Shown: positions 1 to 9,722 of the stretch, piece by piece
How the letters are laid out: the number at the start of each line of letters is the position of its first letter
Position numbering within the stretch: the first letter of the stretch is position 1
NCBI GenBank assembly: GCA_964648505.1
Contig: CAZYMI010000001.1
Location: 1-64,000, forward strand
Direction: 5' to 3'
Length of the DNA stretch: 64,000 nt
Origin: CAZYMI01 sp964648505
Lineage (GTDB): Bacteria > Pseudomonadota > Alphaproteobacteria > Micavibrionales > Micavibrionaceae
Made by a program: the position numbers and the translations under genes
Notes under the pieces: generated by a model
Seen by the model: only the letters and a program-made list of their open reading frames with translations
What the model was told of the DNA's origin: nothing
Databases searched by the model: none

Positions 1-1046
1 TGCAGCTTTTCAATGACGCGAACTGTTTCATTTATTCGACGCACCATGTTAGGAATATGGGGTATAATTTCAGCAATGCCCATCAAAGACAATTCACGAT
101 AGTCAAAGAAAGAATTTTCTAAACCTGCCCCTTTCATAAGCGGACCGCCAATGCCCGACCATTTTACAAGCGGCATAATGCGCATTATATCTGCAGACAG
201 TTTATCCCCTGAAGGTTCACCTGCAATTACAAAAATATTCATAGCCCCAACCACAAATATCCTGTGTTTTTCAGCCAGACTACGAACAGCATCAACGTCA
301 ATAATAAGAGCCGTGCGCGCTTGAATAGCAATGCCAGAAAAACCCGCTTCTATGGCATGCAGAATTGTACTTGGCCCAATTGTTGGCAAATCGAGCATAT
401 TATCTTGTCCGGGCTTGGCACATTTCACAAGAATAGGCCCTGCACCTGTACGCTTATAATCAGCGCAACGCTTTATTAATGCATCTGTTCCCTCAATGGC
501 TTCAACGCCCAGAACAAGGCCTTGTTGTATGACGCAAGCTTGCCCAATATCTAAAAAACCAATGGCCTGACAAACAGATTTTCCTTTTTCGATATCGTGT
601 TCTGCATTTTGATCCGGTACGCGTCCAGCAATAGGGCCATAAGGCACCAGAAGTTCGGGTAAAAAATCCTGCACACCAGAAATTTGAAAGCCTTCTTTTT
701 CCAACGCTAGCCTTACCGCTTTTAAAGCACCGTCATCACCTAAAGCTGTAACACCATAACGTAATAAGAATTTAAGGGTCCACCAGTCGGGGCGGGCTTC
801 TGATAAGGTCGGCCTGCGAATGCCGCCAGCAAGCGCAACATGGGTGATACCACGCCTGCGCATAGATCTTATCATCGCGCCGCCTTGTGCCACTCTGAAA
901 GTTTCAAAATGAAAGGATTGAAAGTCAGCATTATTCGCGTGGCCCTTTAAGCATAGTGCATAAACATCCCATCCCTGTTCTTCTGCTGATTGGGCAAGAA
1001 CAATGGGCAAGGAACCAGACCCAGCAATAATAGCAAGTTTTTTCAT
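1..1046 (-). CDS. lpxI-lpxB: LpxI-LpxB fusion (UDP-2,3-diacylglucosamine pyrophosphatase + lipid A disaccharide synthase), 3' end beyond window
   Basis: The reading frame opens at 1046, sharing ATGA with the lpxA stop, and runs without a stop to the window edge. Residues 1-268 read as LpxI (DUF1009): N-terminal KKLAIIAGSGSLP, then RPDWW, LGDDGALKAV, DIGQACV, GLVLGVEAIEGTDALI and DLPTIG, ending HRIFVVGA where free LpxI proteins normally end. Residue 269 is the Met of an LpxB start (MNIFVIAGEPSGDK, then WSGIGG and ELSLMGIAEIIPHIP). The two Met codons (1046 and 242) are exactly 268 codons apart and I found no stop between them. LpxI makes 2,3-diacyl-GlcN-1-phosphate (lipid X); LpxB joins it to UDP-diacyl-GlcN, so the fusion would couple consecutive steps at the inner membrane. 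Only about 80 LpxB residues are visible. Families are certain; the bifunctional product is inferred from the open frame. Confidence 0.88.
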   Translation of the reverse strand, partial: MKKLAIIAGSGSLPIVLAQSAEEQGWDVYALCLKGHANNADFQSFHFETFRVAQGGAMIRSMRRRGITHVALAGGIRRPTLSEARPDWWTLKFLLRYGVTALGDDGALKAVRLALEKEGFQISGVQDFLPELLVPYGPIAGRVPDQNAEHDIEKGKSVCQAIGFLDIGQACVIQQGLVLGVEAIEGTDALIKRCADYKRTGAGPILVKCAKPGQDNMLDLPTIGPSTILHAIEAGFSGIAIQARTALIIDVDAVRSLAEKHRIFVVGAMNIFVIAGEPSGDKLSADIMRIMPLVKWSGIGGPLMKGAGLENSFFDYRELSLMGIAEIIPHIPNMVRRINETVRVIEKL

Positions 1047-1840
1047 GCCGCTTTCTTAGGAGGCTGGCATAAAGGAAATTTTGCTTTTTCTTTAGCGAAT
1101 AAAATCATATCGGCAACAAGCGGATCATCAGGAAAAGCACTTGAGACGGCTTGAATGCGATCTTCAAACGTGCCGTCACCTGAAAACATCTGGTTAAAAG
1201 CGCGCTGTAAGGATTTGATCTGATCTTTAGTAAATCCGCGTCTTTCAAGGCCAATTAAATTAAGACCTGCTAAATACGCACGGTCCCCTTTAACACGGCC
1301 AAAAGGAATAACGTCATTTTCAACTCCGGACATACCGCCAATAATTGCATGCGCACCAATGCGCACAAATTGATGCACAGCAGAAAGGCCGCCAATGATG
1401 GCATAATTGCCAACAGTTACATGGCCTGCAAGCGTCGCATTATTGGCCATGATCACATGGTTACCAATAACGCAATCATGCGCCACATGCGATGACATCA
1501 TAAACAACCCATCATCGCCAATCGTTGTCTTTAATCCGCCTGCTTCAGTACCGGGATTCATTGTAACATACTCACGGATCACATTTCGTGCGCCAATGAT
1601 AAGTTCAGACACTTCACCATGGAATTTTAAATCTTGCGGCGAAGAACCAATGGAAGCAAAGGGGTACACAACCGTGCCTTCACCGATTGTTGTTCTGCCT
1701 TCAATAACAACATGTGACTTTAAAATGACGCCTTGTCCTAAAATAACATTCGGACCTACAACGCAATAAGGACCAATAGAGACATTGGCACCAATTTTTG
1801 CCAGTGGGTCAATTATAGCTGTTGTATGAATCATAGACAT
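1043..1840 (-). CDS. lpxA: UDP-N-acetylglucosamine O-acyltransferase LpxA
   Basis: First enzyme of lipid A synthesis; moves a 3-hydroxyacyl chain from ACP to the 3-OH of UDP-GlcNAc in the cytoplasm. The 265-residue protein is nearly all left-handed beta-helix hexapeptide repeats (residues 5-190) followed by the helical C-terminal domain with RAYLAGLNLIGLERRGF. His121 in SSHVAHDC is the expected catalytic base. Length matches the family. It sits 55 bases after fabZ and its TGA overlaps the ATG of the lpxI-lpxB fusion, so translation is probably coupled. FabZ draws on the same 3-hydroxyacyl-ACP pool, which explains the shared operon. Confidence 0.97.
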   Translation of the reverse strand: MSMIHTTAIIDPLAKIGANVSIGPYCVVGPNVILGQGVILKSHVVIEGRTTIGEGTVVYPFASIGSSPQDLKFHGEVSELIIGARNVIREYVTMNPGTEAGGLKTTIGDDGLFMMSSHVAHDCVIGNHVIMANNATLAGHVTVGNYAIIGGLSAVHQFVRIGAHAIIGGMSGVENDVIPFGRVKGDRAYLAGLNLIGLERRGFTKDQIKSLQRAFNQMFSGDGTFEDRIQAVSSAFPDDPLVADMILFAKEKAKFPLCQPPKKAA

Positions 1841-1895
1841 TAACTCAGCATAATGAGGGTATAAACGACCTCAACACACAAGTAATTTCAGTGTG

Positions 1896-2345
1896 TTACG
1901 AATCTAAAATCATAGCTGTAATTACAGCTTCTGCAACAGACTGACCATCAACCTTCGCTTCACCTTTGAATTTCCAGACGTTTCTTCGACCCTGAATTTT
2001 CTCAACATGAATATGTAAGGTGTCTCCGGGAACGACTGGTTTTCTAAAGCGTGCTTCTTCAATCGTCATAAAGTAAACAAGTTTTCCTTCGGCTTCCAAA
2101 CCCAGACCAGCCATGACCGTAAGGCCCGATGTTTGGGCAATAGCCTCGATGATAAGAACTCCCGGCATCACCGGACGGGCAGGAAAATGACCTTGAAAGT
2201 GAGGTTCGTTAAACGTCACATTTTTAATACCTGTCGCTTTTTCTCCGGGCACCATATCAATAACACGGTCAACCAGAAGCATAGGGTAGCGATGAGGCAG
2301 CATCTGCATAATACGATGAATATCAAGGGTAGACATCTCAGACAT
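1896..2345 (-). CDS. fabZ: 3-hydroxyacyl-ACP dehydratase FabZ
   Basis: Dehydrates 3-hydroxyacyl-ACP in fatty acid elongation and competes with LpxA/LpxD for the same substrate. The 149-residue hot-dog protein has the N-terminal [13 protein letters not shown] and the catalytic block [20 protein letters not shown] with His53 and Glu67. The start at 2345 is preceded by a strong AAGGAGGAA Shine-Dalgarno sequence that lies across the end of lpxD; a second Met at codon 4 is a weaker choice. Located between lpxD and lpxA, the standard order. Confidence 0.97.
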   Translation of the reverse strand: MSEMSTLDIHRIMQMLPHRYPMLLVDRVIDMVPGEKATGIKNVTFNEPHFQGHFPARPVMPGVLIIEAIAQTSGLTVMAGLGLEAEGKLVYFMTIEEARFRKPVVPGDTLHIHVEKIQGRRNVWKFKGEAKVDGQSVAEAVITAMILDS

Positions 2346-2350
2346 AAATA

Positions 2351-3379
2351 TTATTCCTCCTTATTTGAACGGCGCACTGCACGTTCCAGATGTATAGTTT
2401 GCCTCAGGAATTGTTTCATGGGAACAGCTGGATAGCCCATATATTCTGATTGGGGCGGAATATTGCGACTAACACCGGACTGGGCTGCAATACGGGCCCC
2501 TTTGCCGATACGCAAATGACCTGCAAGGCCCACCTGCCCCCCCAGCATGACAAAGTCTTCAAGCACTGTGCTTCCAGAAATACCCACCTGCGAGACTATA
2601 ACGCAGCCCCTGCCTATTTTTACATTATGGCCGATCTGCACAAGATTATCGATCCATGTCCCCATGCCAATGACTGTGTCCGGGCCTGCGCCTCTGTCAA
2701 TTGTAGAATTTGCTCCTACTTCTACATGGTCTTCAATAATAACGCGGCCCAGTTGCGGAACTTTTACAAAACCGGATGGATCAATCGCAAAACCAAAGCC
2801 ATCTTGGCCTATGCGAACACCGGGGTAAAGACGAACATAGCGACCAATATTGGCGTGTGATACAGAACTATTTGCACCAATATAACACCCTTGGCCAATA
2901 ACAACATTGGGGCCAATAACAACATTACTTTCAATGATTGTTCCATCCCCAATATGAGCACCCTGAGCAATAACTGCACCAGCATGAATTTCAACATTTA
3001 CACCCAGATGAACACCATCTTCTATACGCGCATAAGGTGATACCACACCGTTTGCCCCGCGCGTCGGATAAAATAGTTGCGCAGCAAGGGCATAGGATTT
3101 ATAGGGGTTCCGACTTAATAGAAGCTTGACATGCGCGGGCGCTAACCCTGCAAGATCAGGATGAACTATACAAGCACCTGCTTTTGTTGCTGCAAAAGAT
3201 TCCTTGTATTTCTTATTATCCAGAAAGCTTAAATGGCTCGCATCTGCCCCATCAAGCGGGGCTACATCATTTAACAAAAAAGAATCATCAGCCTTACAAG
3301 CCAGCTGTGCCCCTGAATTTTCAGCGATCTGCCCTAATGTAAAGGGGCCTGAATTGCTAAAAAATCGAGGGTCAGCCAT
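2351..3379 (-). CDS. lpxD: UDP-3-O-(3-hydroxyacyl)glucosamine N-acyltransferase LpxD
   Basis: Third step of lipid A synthesis: N-acylation of UDP-3-O-acyl-GlcN with an ACP-linked hydroxy acid. The 342 residues show an N-terminal uridine-binding domain (1-100, with [11 protein letters not shown]), a long hexapeptide-repeat beta-helix (110-310) and a short C-terminal helix. His251 in [10 protein letters not shown] corresponds to the catalytic histidine; GQDGFGFA (191-198) is a family hallmark. Lies 12 bases downstream of the skp-like gene and 5 upstream of fabZ. No anomaly seen. Confidence 0.96.
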   Translation of the reverse strand: MADPRFFSNSGPFTLGQIAENSGAQLACKADDSFLLNDVAPLDGADASHLSFLDNKKYKESFAATKAGACIVHPDLAGLAPAHVKLLLSRNPYKSYALAAQLFYPTRGANGVVSPYARIEDGVHLGVNVEIHAGAVIAQGAHIGDGTIIESNVVIGPNVVIGQGCYIGANSSVSHANIGRYVRLYPGVRIGQDGFGFAIDPSGFVKVPQLGRVIIEDHVEVGANSTIDRGAGPDTVIGMGTWIDNLVQIGHNVKIGRGCVIVSQVGISGSTVLEDFVMLGGQVGLAGHLRIGKGARIAAQSGVSRNIPPQSEYMGYPAVPMKQFLRQTIHLERAVRRSNKEE

Positions 3380-3391
3380 ATCAAGCCTTAA

Positions 3392-3985
3392 TTACTTGGT
3401 GTCGATCTTAATTTCTTTTATCTGAGCATTCAAACGTGTCATTACATCTGCTGTACGATCAAGTTCTTTTTGCCCAACAATTACATTCTGGCGGGTTAAA
3501 ACCAAATCATATTTATTTTCCTCAGCAAGCTGGGCTGTCACCTTGATAATTTCCTGACGCAATTGAGAGACGGCATTGTTGACAGCTGCATCAACAGACT
3601 CACGGCGCTTTTGAACTTTAGTGCGACCTTCTTGGATTTTCTTTTCAAATTCCTTGCGCTGCTTTTCAAACTCTTCAGGCTGCATACCTTCGCGCTTTTG
3701 AATAAGGTCTTTTTCTGATTTTTTAAGATCACCTTCTATTGTTGAAATTTCTTTTTGCAAAGATTCACGAATGGTTTTGATCTGCGATTGAATATTTTTT
3801 GCTGCGTCTGATTCATTCAGCAATGCTTCAACATCAACAACAGCAATATTATTTGCAGCAGGGGCGGTCGCCTGCGCACTAGAATCTTGCGCTTGTGCCG
3901 GTACTTTTGCTGCCTCTTCTTTGCATGCCGCAAGTGCCAAAACGGCAACACTGCTTAAAGTTATAATTTTAATATAGTTTTTCAT
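3392..3985 (-). CDS. skp: Skp/OmpH-family periplasmic chaperone, apparently a lipoprotein
   Basis: Holdase for unfolded outer-membrane proteins on the way to BamA. The core after residue 45 is typical OmpH/Skp: IAVVDVEALLNES, a long charged coiled coil (about 60-155) and a C-terminal YDLVLTRQNVIVGQKELDRT segment. The N-terminus is unusual: a hydrophobic stretch ends in LALAAC with Cys21, a lipobox, followed by an Ala/Gln-rich linker (about 25-45). Skp is normally a soluble protein with an ordinary signal peptide. Lys-Glu after the Cys gives no Asp+2 inner-membrane retention signal, so outer-membrane anchoring is the simplest prediction. Family from sequence and bamA-skp-lpxD context; anchoring inferred. 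Confidence 0.9.
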   Translation of the reverse strand: MKNYIKIITLSSVAVLALAACKEEAAKVPAQAQDSSAQATAPAANNIAVVDVEALLNESDAAKNIQSQIKTIRESLQKEISTIEGDLKKSEKDLIQKREGMQPEEFEKQRKEFEKKIQEGRTKVQKRRESVDAAVNNAVSQLRQEIIKVTAQLAEENKYDLVLTRQNVIVGQKELDRTADVMTRLNAQIKEIKIDTK

Positions 3986-4036
3986 GATCGTACCCTTTCA
4001 AATCTGTAAAGATGTGTTAGCAGAAAGCCGCTATGA

Positions 4037-6391
4037 TTAAAAGCGGGTTCCAAAATTAAAACGGAAAAGCTCCTGCTCATCATAATCTTCTGAAGCATAG
4101 GGTTGCGCCAGGTCCACACGAATAGGCCCTAAAGGCGATTTCCATGAAATACCAACCCCTGCTGAAGCTCGTATAGAACTGCTATTTGCCACATCAGGAT
4201 CAGACTCACCATCATCAAGCCCCCACAGAGAACCAATATCGTTAAAAGCATGCCCTGTAACACCAAGCTCTTCTGGAAGACCTATCGGGAAAGAAGCCTC
4301 AGCCGTTCCGCGATAAAAATAATTACCGCCCAATGCGTCATCCGTTGAGGTATCGCGCGGGCCTATACCAGCAAGCTGGAAGCCTCTTAAGTTTGTGCCG
4401 CCAAGAAAATAACGGTCATTAATCGCAACATCTTCATTGCTAAAACCACCAATTGCGCCCGTTTCGCCGGTTAAACTAAAAGTGACCTTCTTCGTAATGG
4501 GGTAATAGGATGATGCCCCAACGCGACCAGAAACATACTTGGTTTCACCCCCCAAACCAGCAACTTCTGTTTCAAGCCAAGCATTCACACCATCCGTTGG
4601 GAAAAGCGTGCTGTCCCGATGATCATAAGTTAAGCGTTGCGATACCGCAGATGTAAATCGTTCACCTTCCTGATCAAGAATAAAACGGGATGCATCGCTT
4701 TGCACGTTTTCAATTTTATTTTGTTCGACACGGTAGCGCAGTGATTGCCGCCAATGCTCTGAGAGCGGATATCCAAGGCGCAACCCACCCCCATCGCGCT
4801 GCTGATCATAAGAACTTTCGTCTTCCAAATCACGCGTGATATGAAATAAATCAATACCAGCTGATAAATCACGCTGAAGGAAATATGGCTCAGTGAAAGA
4901 AAAATCAAATTCTGTACGCTGGCCTGATAAAGTTGTTGCCAGAACAAATTCCTGCCCGCGCCCTAAAAAGTTTGTTTCTCTTAGGCGTAAATCAGCAAGT
5001 GGGCCATCAGCCGTTGAAAAACCTGCACCAATAGAAACTTCACCCGTTGATTTTTCGGCAATTTTAATATCAATCACAGATTTATCAGGCGCCGATCCTG
5101 GCAAGGATCTGACTTCAACTATTTCAAAGAAACCCAAATCCCGAATACGCTGTTCTGATTTTGCTAGCTTGTCACGACTAAAGGGATCGCCCTCAACCAA
5201 AAGCATTGCACGACGTATCACTTTATCCATCGTGCGGGAATTGCCCTTAATATCTATACGCTCAACAAATACACGCGGTGTTTCACTGACAGAAAAGGTA
5301 ATATCAACTGTTTTGGCTTCGCGGTTCCGCTGAACATCGGGGCGAACTGTGGCAAAAGCATATTGCAGATCTTGCAGCTTATTCGTCATGGCATCAATGC
5401 TGTCTTCAACAAAAGTCGCGTTATACCAATCCTGGCTTGAAAACTTAACTTCGTTTTTAAGGGTTTGCGCATCAATATTTTTAATTTGCGATGTCAGGTT
5501 AATTGCGCCAACCTTGTAACGGTCACCTTCCTCAACTGTCATTGTCAGGAAAAAAGATTTGCGATCTGGTGCCATTTCAGCCTGCGACGATAAAACGCGG
5601 AAATCAGCATAACCATTTTCAAGGTAAAACTGCCTGAGCTTTTCTTGATCAAACGATAAACGATCTTCATCGTACCGATCGTTAGCGGTTAATATTCGAT
5701 ACCAGCGCGCCTCTTTGGTTGCGAGAACATCCCGCAGATTTTCGTCTGAAAATTGGTGGTTACCTACAAATCGAATTGTAGAAATTTCTGTGACTGGCCC
5801 CTCATCTATTTCATAAACCAGGTCAACACGATTTTGATCTAGCTTGATGATTTTAGGTTCGATAGAAGCCGAAAATCTTCCCTGACGTTGATAAATTTGA
5901 TAAAGACGCGCAACATCCGATTGCACTTTTGTTCTGGTGAACACCTGACGTGGCCGCAAGGTTGTCTCAGATAAAAGCTGTTCATCTTTAACTTTTTTAT
6001 TTCCTTCAAAGGCAACCTGATTGATGATTGGGTTTTCAACAATCTTGACGATCAGCGTTGAGCCTTTTTGCTCAAGCATAATGTCGGAAAAAAGCCCTGT
6101 TCCAAACAATCCCTTGAGCGTGGCATCAAGTTTATCTTGTGTCATGGCTTCGCCAACACGAATGTCCATATAAGAAATAACGGTTGAAGGCTCAATACGC
6201 TCTGTGCCTATAACGTCAATCTTTGAAAGCTTCGGCGCGGCCTCTGCTATATCTGGTACAATTTGTGTCGCATCAGATCCAATCACAGGCCCAGATACTT
6301 CTTGCGCTTGAACGTTTGGAATAATCGCAAAACAGGCAGACAGCATGAAAGCCGAAAAAATGACGCGGCGTAATGATAAACAGGCACTCAT
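4037..6391 (-). CDS. bamA: outer membrane protein assembly factor BamA
   Basis: Core of the BAM complex that folds and inserts beta-barrel proteins into the outer membrane. The 784-residue precursor has a signal peptide (about 1-29, ending VQAQ), five POTRA-type repeats (about 50-430, starting IDVIGTERIEPSTVISYMDI) and a C-terminal 16-strand barrel. The loop-6 motif appears as NLRGFQLAGIGPRD, and the chain ends in FNFGTRF with the terminal Phe expected for a BAM substrate. Lies between rseP and skp, the usual envelope-biogenesis order. Confidence 0.97.
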   Translation of the reverse strand: MSACLSLRRVIFSAFMLSACFAIIPNVQAQEVSGPVIGSDATQIVPDIAEAAPKLSKIDVIGTERIEPSTVISYMDIRVGEAMTQDKLDATLKGLFGTGLFSDIMLEQKGSTLIVKIVENPIINQVAFEGNKKVKDEQLLSETTLRPRQVFTRTKVQSDVARLYQIYQRQGRFSASIEPKIIKLDQNRVDLVYEIDEGPVTEISTIRFVGNHQFSDENLRDVLATKEARWYRILTANDRYDEDRLSFDQEKLRQFYLENGYADFRVLSSQAEMAPDRKSFFLTMTVEEGDRYKVGAINLTSQIKNIDAQTLKNEVKFSSQDWYNATFVEDSIDAMTNKLQDLQYAFATVRPDVQRNREAKTVDITFSVSETPRVFVERIDIKGNSRTMDKVIRRAMLLVEGDPFSRDKLAKSEQRIRDLGFFEIVEVRSLPGSAPDKSVIDIKIAEKSTGEVSIGAGFSTADGPLADLRLRETNFLGRGQEFVLATTLSGQRTEFDFSFTEPYFLQRDLSAGIDLFHITRDLEDESSYDQQRDGGGLRLGYPLSEHWRQSLRYRVEQNKIENVQSDASRFILDQEGERFTSAVSQRLTYDHRDSTLFPTDGVNAWLETEVAGLGGETKYVSGRVGASSYYPITKKVTFSLTGETGAIGGFSNEDVAINDRYFLGGTNLRGFQLAGIGPRDTSTDDALGGNYFYRGTAEASFPIGLPEELGVTGHAFNDIGSLWGLDDGESDPDVANSSSIRASAGVGISWKSPLGPIRVDLAQPYASEDYDEQELFRFNFGTRF

Positions 6392-6471
6392 TTATATAAA
6401 AACCATTTAGACGTTAGTGGCCATAACATAAAGCTGTTACAGCCTGAATGGAAGGACTTTGGACGACTATT

Positions 6472-7854
6472 CTAGCTTATGATTTGCACAAGGTCATTCA
6501 GATTTGCAAATAACATAAGACAAATTAAAAGCGCAAACCCAACCCTAAAGGCATAATCTTGAATTTTTTCTGAAATAGGGCCACCTTTTAAGGCTTCTAT
6601 GGCATAAAACACCAAATGACCCCCATCAAGCATAGGGATAGGAAACAGATTAATAAGTCCAAGATTTATGGATAATAACGCTGTAAAGGTTAAAATTGCA
6701 ATGAAACCTTGCGCCGCCATATCGCCCGCGACCGCACCGATTCGAATAACGCCACCCAGTTCCGTCGCACTGCGTGTGCCCATCACCATCTGCCCTAAAG
6801 CGAAAAGAGTATCCCTAACAACGTCGCCCGTTTCTTTAATGGCTTCAATCGTGCCGCTGATCAGATTAAAAGAAATGATATCTTCCCGGTCATCTGCAAG
6901 CACCAGAAATTCACTTTTATCCAAAAGGTCTTTATTTGATTCTAACGGTGGGGATATTATGAATGTCTCAACACGTTTTTCTTTATCCGATGTTCTAACA
7001 TCAATCGAAAAACTTGTGCCTATGCGCTTTGCCAGCAAGGCGCGCGCATTCTCAATATCACCGTTGGTTGAAACACCGCCAACTGCTACAATGCGCTTAA
7101 GTTCGAAGCCATTACCAGGACCTATAAGACCAAGCTGTCCTTTCTCATGCGAAAATCCAAACCGATCTGTTTCTGAAACCCGTGTTGCCGTTGCCTTTAT
7201 TGTTATTTCTTTCTCATTGCGAATAACTTTAAATTCAATTGGTGTATCGAGTGACAAAATAACATAGCGCCTAATTTCATCAAAACTTTTGAAAACTTGA
7301 TTGTTACCACTGATAACTCTGTCCCCGGCCTGAAAGCCTGCACTATCCGCTGCAGACCCAACTTTAACGCCTGACGCTACAGGCGGCGATACAGGGCGTC
7401 CATAGGTGGAAAACAAAATGGCAAGCACGACGATTGCAAACAAAAAATTAATTGCAGGGCCCGCAAAAACAATCAGTGCGCGCTGCCATACAGGCTTTGC
7501 AAAAAAAGCCTTTTTCTTGTCTTCTTGTGTAAACTTGCGCTTACTGCCGTCATGTAAGGTAATTTCATCAGTTTTTCCAGCAGATGCAGGGTCTGCATCG
7601 CCAAACATTTTCACGTAGCCGCCCAAAGGAATCAAAGAAAACTTCCAACGCGTTCCACTTTTTGCAGTAAAGCCAAAAAGTTCTTTCCCAAAACCGATAG
7701 AAAAAACTTCGACACCAACTCCGCAAAGCCTTGCTACAATGTAGTGGCCCCATTCATGAATAAAAACAAGCACGCTCAGTACAAGAAGAAATGTACCTCC
7801 ATATGTCAGGGCATTGCTTGCTGCGCCTTGCATATATTCAAGAAACTGTTCCAT
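6472..7854 (-). CDS. rseP: site-2 intramembrane metalloprotease RseP
   Basis: Inner-membrane zinc protease that cleaves anti-sigma factors and remnant signal peptides. The zinc motif HEWGH lies in the first membrane segment, a PDZ region occupies the middle (SAADSAGFQAGDRVI), and a second metal-ligand motif, LDGGHLVFYAIEAL, is near the C-terminus; about four membrane segments. The frame could open at 7872, directly after the dxr stop, but that ATG has no ribosome site. The ATG at 7854 is preceded by TGGAAAGA at good spacing, so I prefer it (460 residues). Follows dxr and precedes bamA, as in many proteobacteria. Confidence 0.93.
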   Translation of the reverse strand: MEQFLEYMQGAASNALTYGGTFLLVLSVLVFIHEWGHYIVARLCGVGVEVFSIGFGKELFGFTAKSGTRWKFSLIPLGGYVKMFGDADPASAGKTDEITLHDGSKRKFTQEDKKKAFFAKPVWQRALIVFAGPAINFLFAIVVLAILFSTYGRPVSPPVASGVKVGSAADSAGFQAGDRVISGNNQVFKSFDEIRRYVILSLDTPIEFKVIRNEKEITIKATATRVSETDRFGFSHEKGQLGLIGPGNGFELKRIVAVGGVSTNGDIENARALLAKRIGTSFSIDVRTSDKEKRVETFIISPPLESNKDLLDKSEFLVLADDREDIISFNLISGTIEAIKETGDVVRDTLFALGQMVMGTRSATELGGVIRIGAVAGDMAAQGFIAILTFTALLSINLGLINLFPIPMLDGGHLVFYAIEALKGGPISEKIQDYAFRVGFALLICLMLFANLNDLVQIIS

Positions 7855-7872
7855 TAAAATCTTTCCATTCAA

Positions 7873-9030
7873 TTAAGCGACTTTACTGATTATATAGGAT
7901 TTAGCGTGCTCACGCACAGTGCTATCCTGCCCTAACACATCATCCACATTCAAGGGATTGATATGGTTAACTTTTTCAAGTGCTGCCTTCACAATATCGG
8001 CAATATAGCCGAAACTGATGCGTCCTGACAAAAATGCTTCAACGGCAACTTCATTTGCCGCGTTAAGCGCAATCGCTTCTGGTAAGCCTTGGTTAAGCAC
8101 CTGCCGCGCAAGTGCCAAACAAGGGAATTTCACTTCATCAGGCGTCTCAAAGTGAAGCGCCGTCAACTCTTTTACAGCTAGTCTGCGCAAACCAGAATTC
8201 ATTCTGTTCGGATATGATAAAGCGTAAGATATAGGCAAGCGCATATCAGGGGCAGCCATCTGAGCCAAAACCGAACCATCCTCATACTCAACAAAGCCAT
8301 GAATAATTGATTGCGGATGTATAATGGCATCAACCTGGTCGGCCCGAAGATTAAAAAGAACTTTTGCCTCAATCATCTCCAGCCCCTTATTCATCAGGGT
8401 TGCACAATCGATCGTAATTTTCTTTCCCATTGACCAGTTGGGGTGCCTTAAAGCTTCTTCGATGGTCGCCGATTGAATACGTGCTTTCTCCCACCCTCTA
8501 AAGGGGCCGCCTGACGCTGTCAGCACAACTGAACGTATTGCGCTTTTATTGCGCTTTTCAAACACCTGATAAATCGCATTATGTTCGCTATCAACAGGCA
8601 GAATAGTTGCGCCCGACTCTGCGGCTGCCGCCATCACAAGTGGACCCGCCACCACAAGAGGTTCTTTATTGGCAATCGCAACTGTTTTGCCAGCTGCAAC
8701 AGCGCGCATCACATAAGGCAAACCTGCAACACCCACAATTGCAGCAATTGTCACATCAGCACCAGAAGCAGCAGCATCCATCATCGCTTGTCTACCTGCA
8801 GCAGCTTTAACCAATGTGCCCGATAACGCCTTTTTTAAATCCTGGTATAAATTTTCATCTGCAATAATGGCATGTTTCGCATTTACTTTTTTGGCCAGAT
8901 CAGCAAGCGCTATAACATTTTTATGTGCTGTTACAGCACGCACAGAAAATAAATCTGGATGGGATAAAATAACCTCAACTGCCGATTGGCCAACTGATCC
9001 CGTTACGCCAAGTATGCTCACCGATCTCAT
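7873..9030 (-). CDS. dxr: 1-deoxy-D-xylulose 5-phosphate reductoisomerase Dxr
   Basis: Second enzyme of the MEP isoprenoid pathway: converts DXP to MEP with NADPH. The 385-residue protein begins with a Rossmann fold (SILGVTGSVGQSAVEVI), then NKEPLVVAG, the metal-binding PVDSEHNAIYQ, TASGGPFRG, and HPNWSMGKKITIDCATLMNKGLEMIEA. Length is normal. Its start overlaps the cdsA stop (ATGA). It supplies isoprenoid units for the uppS product encoded upstream in the same run. Confidence 0.97.
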   Translation of the reverse strand: MRSVSILGVTGSVGQSAVEVILSHPDLFSVRAVTAHKNVIALADLAKKVNAKHAIIADENLYQDLKKALSGTLVKAAAGRQAMMDAAASGADVTIAAIVGVAGLPYVMRAVAAGKTVAIANKEPLVVAGPLVMAAAAESGATILPVDSEHNAIYQVFEKRNKSAIRSVVLTASGGPFRGWEKARIQSATIEEALRHPNWSMGKKITIDCATLMNKGLEMIEAKVLFNLRADQVDAIIHPQSIIHGFVEYEDGSVLAQMAAPDMRLPISYALSYPNRMNSGLRRLAVKELTALHFETPDEVKFPCLALARQVLNQGLPEAIALNAANEVAVEAFLSGRISFGYIADIVKAALEKVNHINPLNVDDVLGQDSTVREHAKSYIISKVA

Positions 9031-9716
9031 GGAATAACAACCAGTAATACAGCTGCATAAAAAACTGAAGCCAACAGCAACGCATCTATCCTATCAAGTA
9101 ACCCACCATGACCGGGGATCAGATTGCCTGTATCTTTTACCCCTGCTTTGCGCTTGAACACAGATATAATCAAATCACCTGCTTGTGCAACAAGCCCCAT
9201 AAGCAGGCCCACACACAAAACCCCGACATAGTTTGAATATTGCGAAACAACGGCTTCAGCTTCAACCGACAATAGAGATATGGCCAGAAACTTCATATTT
9301 AACAACATAAGCGCACAACAAATACATGCTCCGAACAGGCCTGCCCATGTTTTGTTTGGCGATATTTTAGGCGCCATTTTGGCCCCACCAATCGTCTTAC
9401 CAAAAATATATGCACCAATATCGGACACCCAGATCGATATCATCAGCGATAAGAACAAAAAAGCGCCCTTATCGGCAAAACCAAAACGAATAAAAACCAT
9501 AGACATGAAACAGACCGATAAATAAATAAGGCCCGCTATAAAATAAACGCGTGAAGAAGGTAACCGCTTAGAGATTTCTTGCCATTCAAACACAGAGATT
9601 CCTGCGCATAGTGCCAAAAGTGAAATAGCAGGAAGACCGCCAGCTGTTACCGCATAAAGGACAATCGGTGCTAAAATAATACCCGACAAAACACGTTTAC
9701 GAAAACCTGATCTCAT
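9027..9716 (-). CDS. cdsA: phosphatidate cytidylyltransferase CdsA
   Basis: Makes CDP-diacylglycerol, the precursor of all phospholipids, in the inner membrane. The 229 residues contain about six or seven membrane helices, the conserved SPNKTWAGLFGA block and the C-terminal CTP transferase signature GDLIISVFKRKAGVKDTGNLIPGHGGLLDRIDALL. Slightly shorter than the E. coli enzyme but typical for alphaproteobacteria. Six bases after uppS, overlapping dxr by four. Confidence 0.95.
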   Translation of the reverse strand: MRSGFRKRVLSGIILAPIVLYAVTAGGLPAISLLALCAGISVFEWQEISKRLPSSRVYFIAGLIYLSVCFMSMVFIRFGFADKGAFLFLSLMISIWVSDIGAYIFGKTIGGAKMAPKISPNKTWAGLFGACICCALMLLNMKFLAISLLSVEAEAVVSQYSNYVGVLCVGLLMGLVAQAGDLIISVFKRKAGVKDTGNLIPGHGGLLDRIDALLLASVFYAAVLLVVIP

Positions 9717-9722
9717 TTCGAA

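Noticed and set aside
2809..2997. Leu-rich 62-codon frame inside lpxD
   Set aside because: Alternate-frame artefact of the hexapeptide-repeat coding sequence; lpxD itself is intact.
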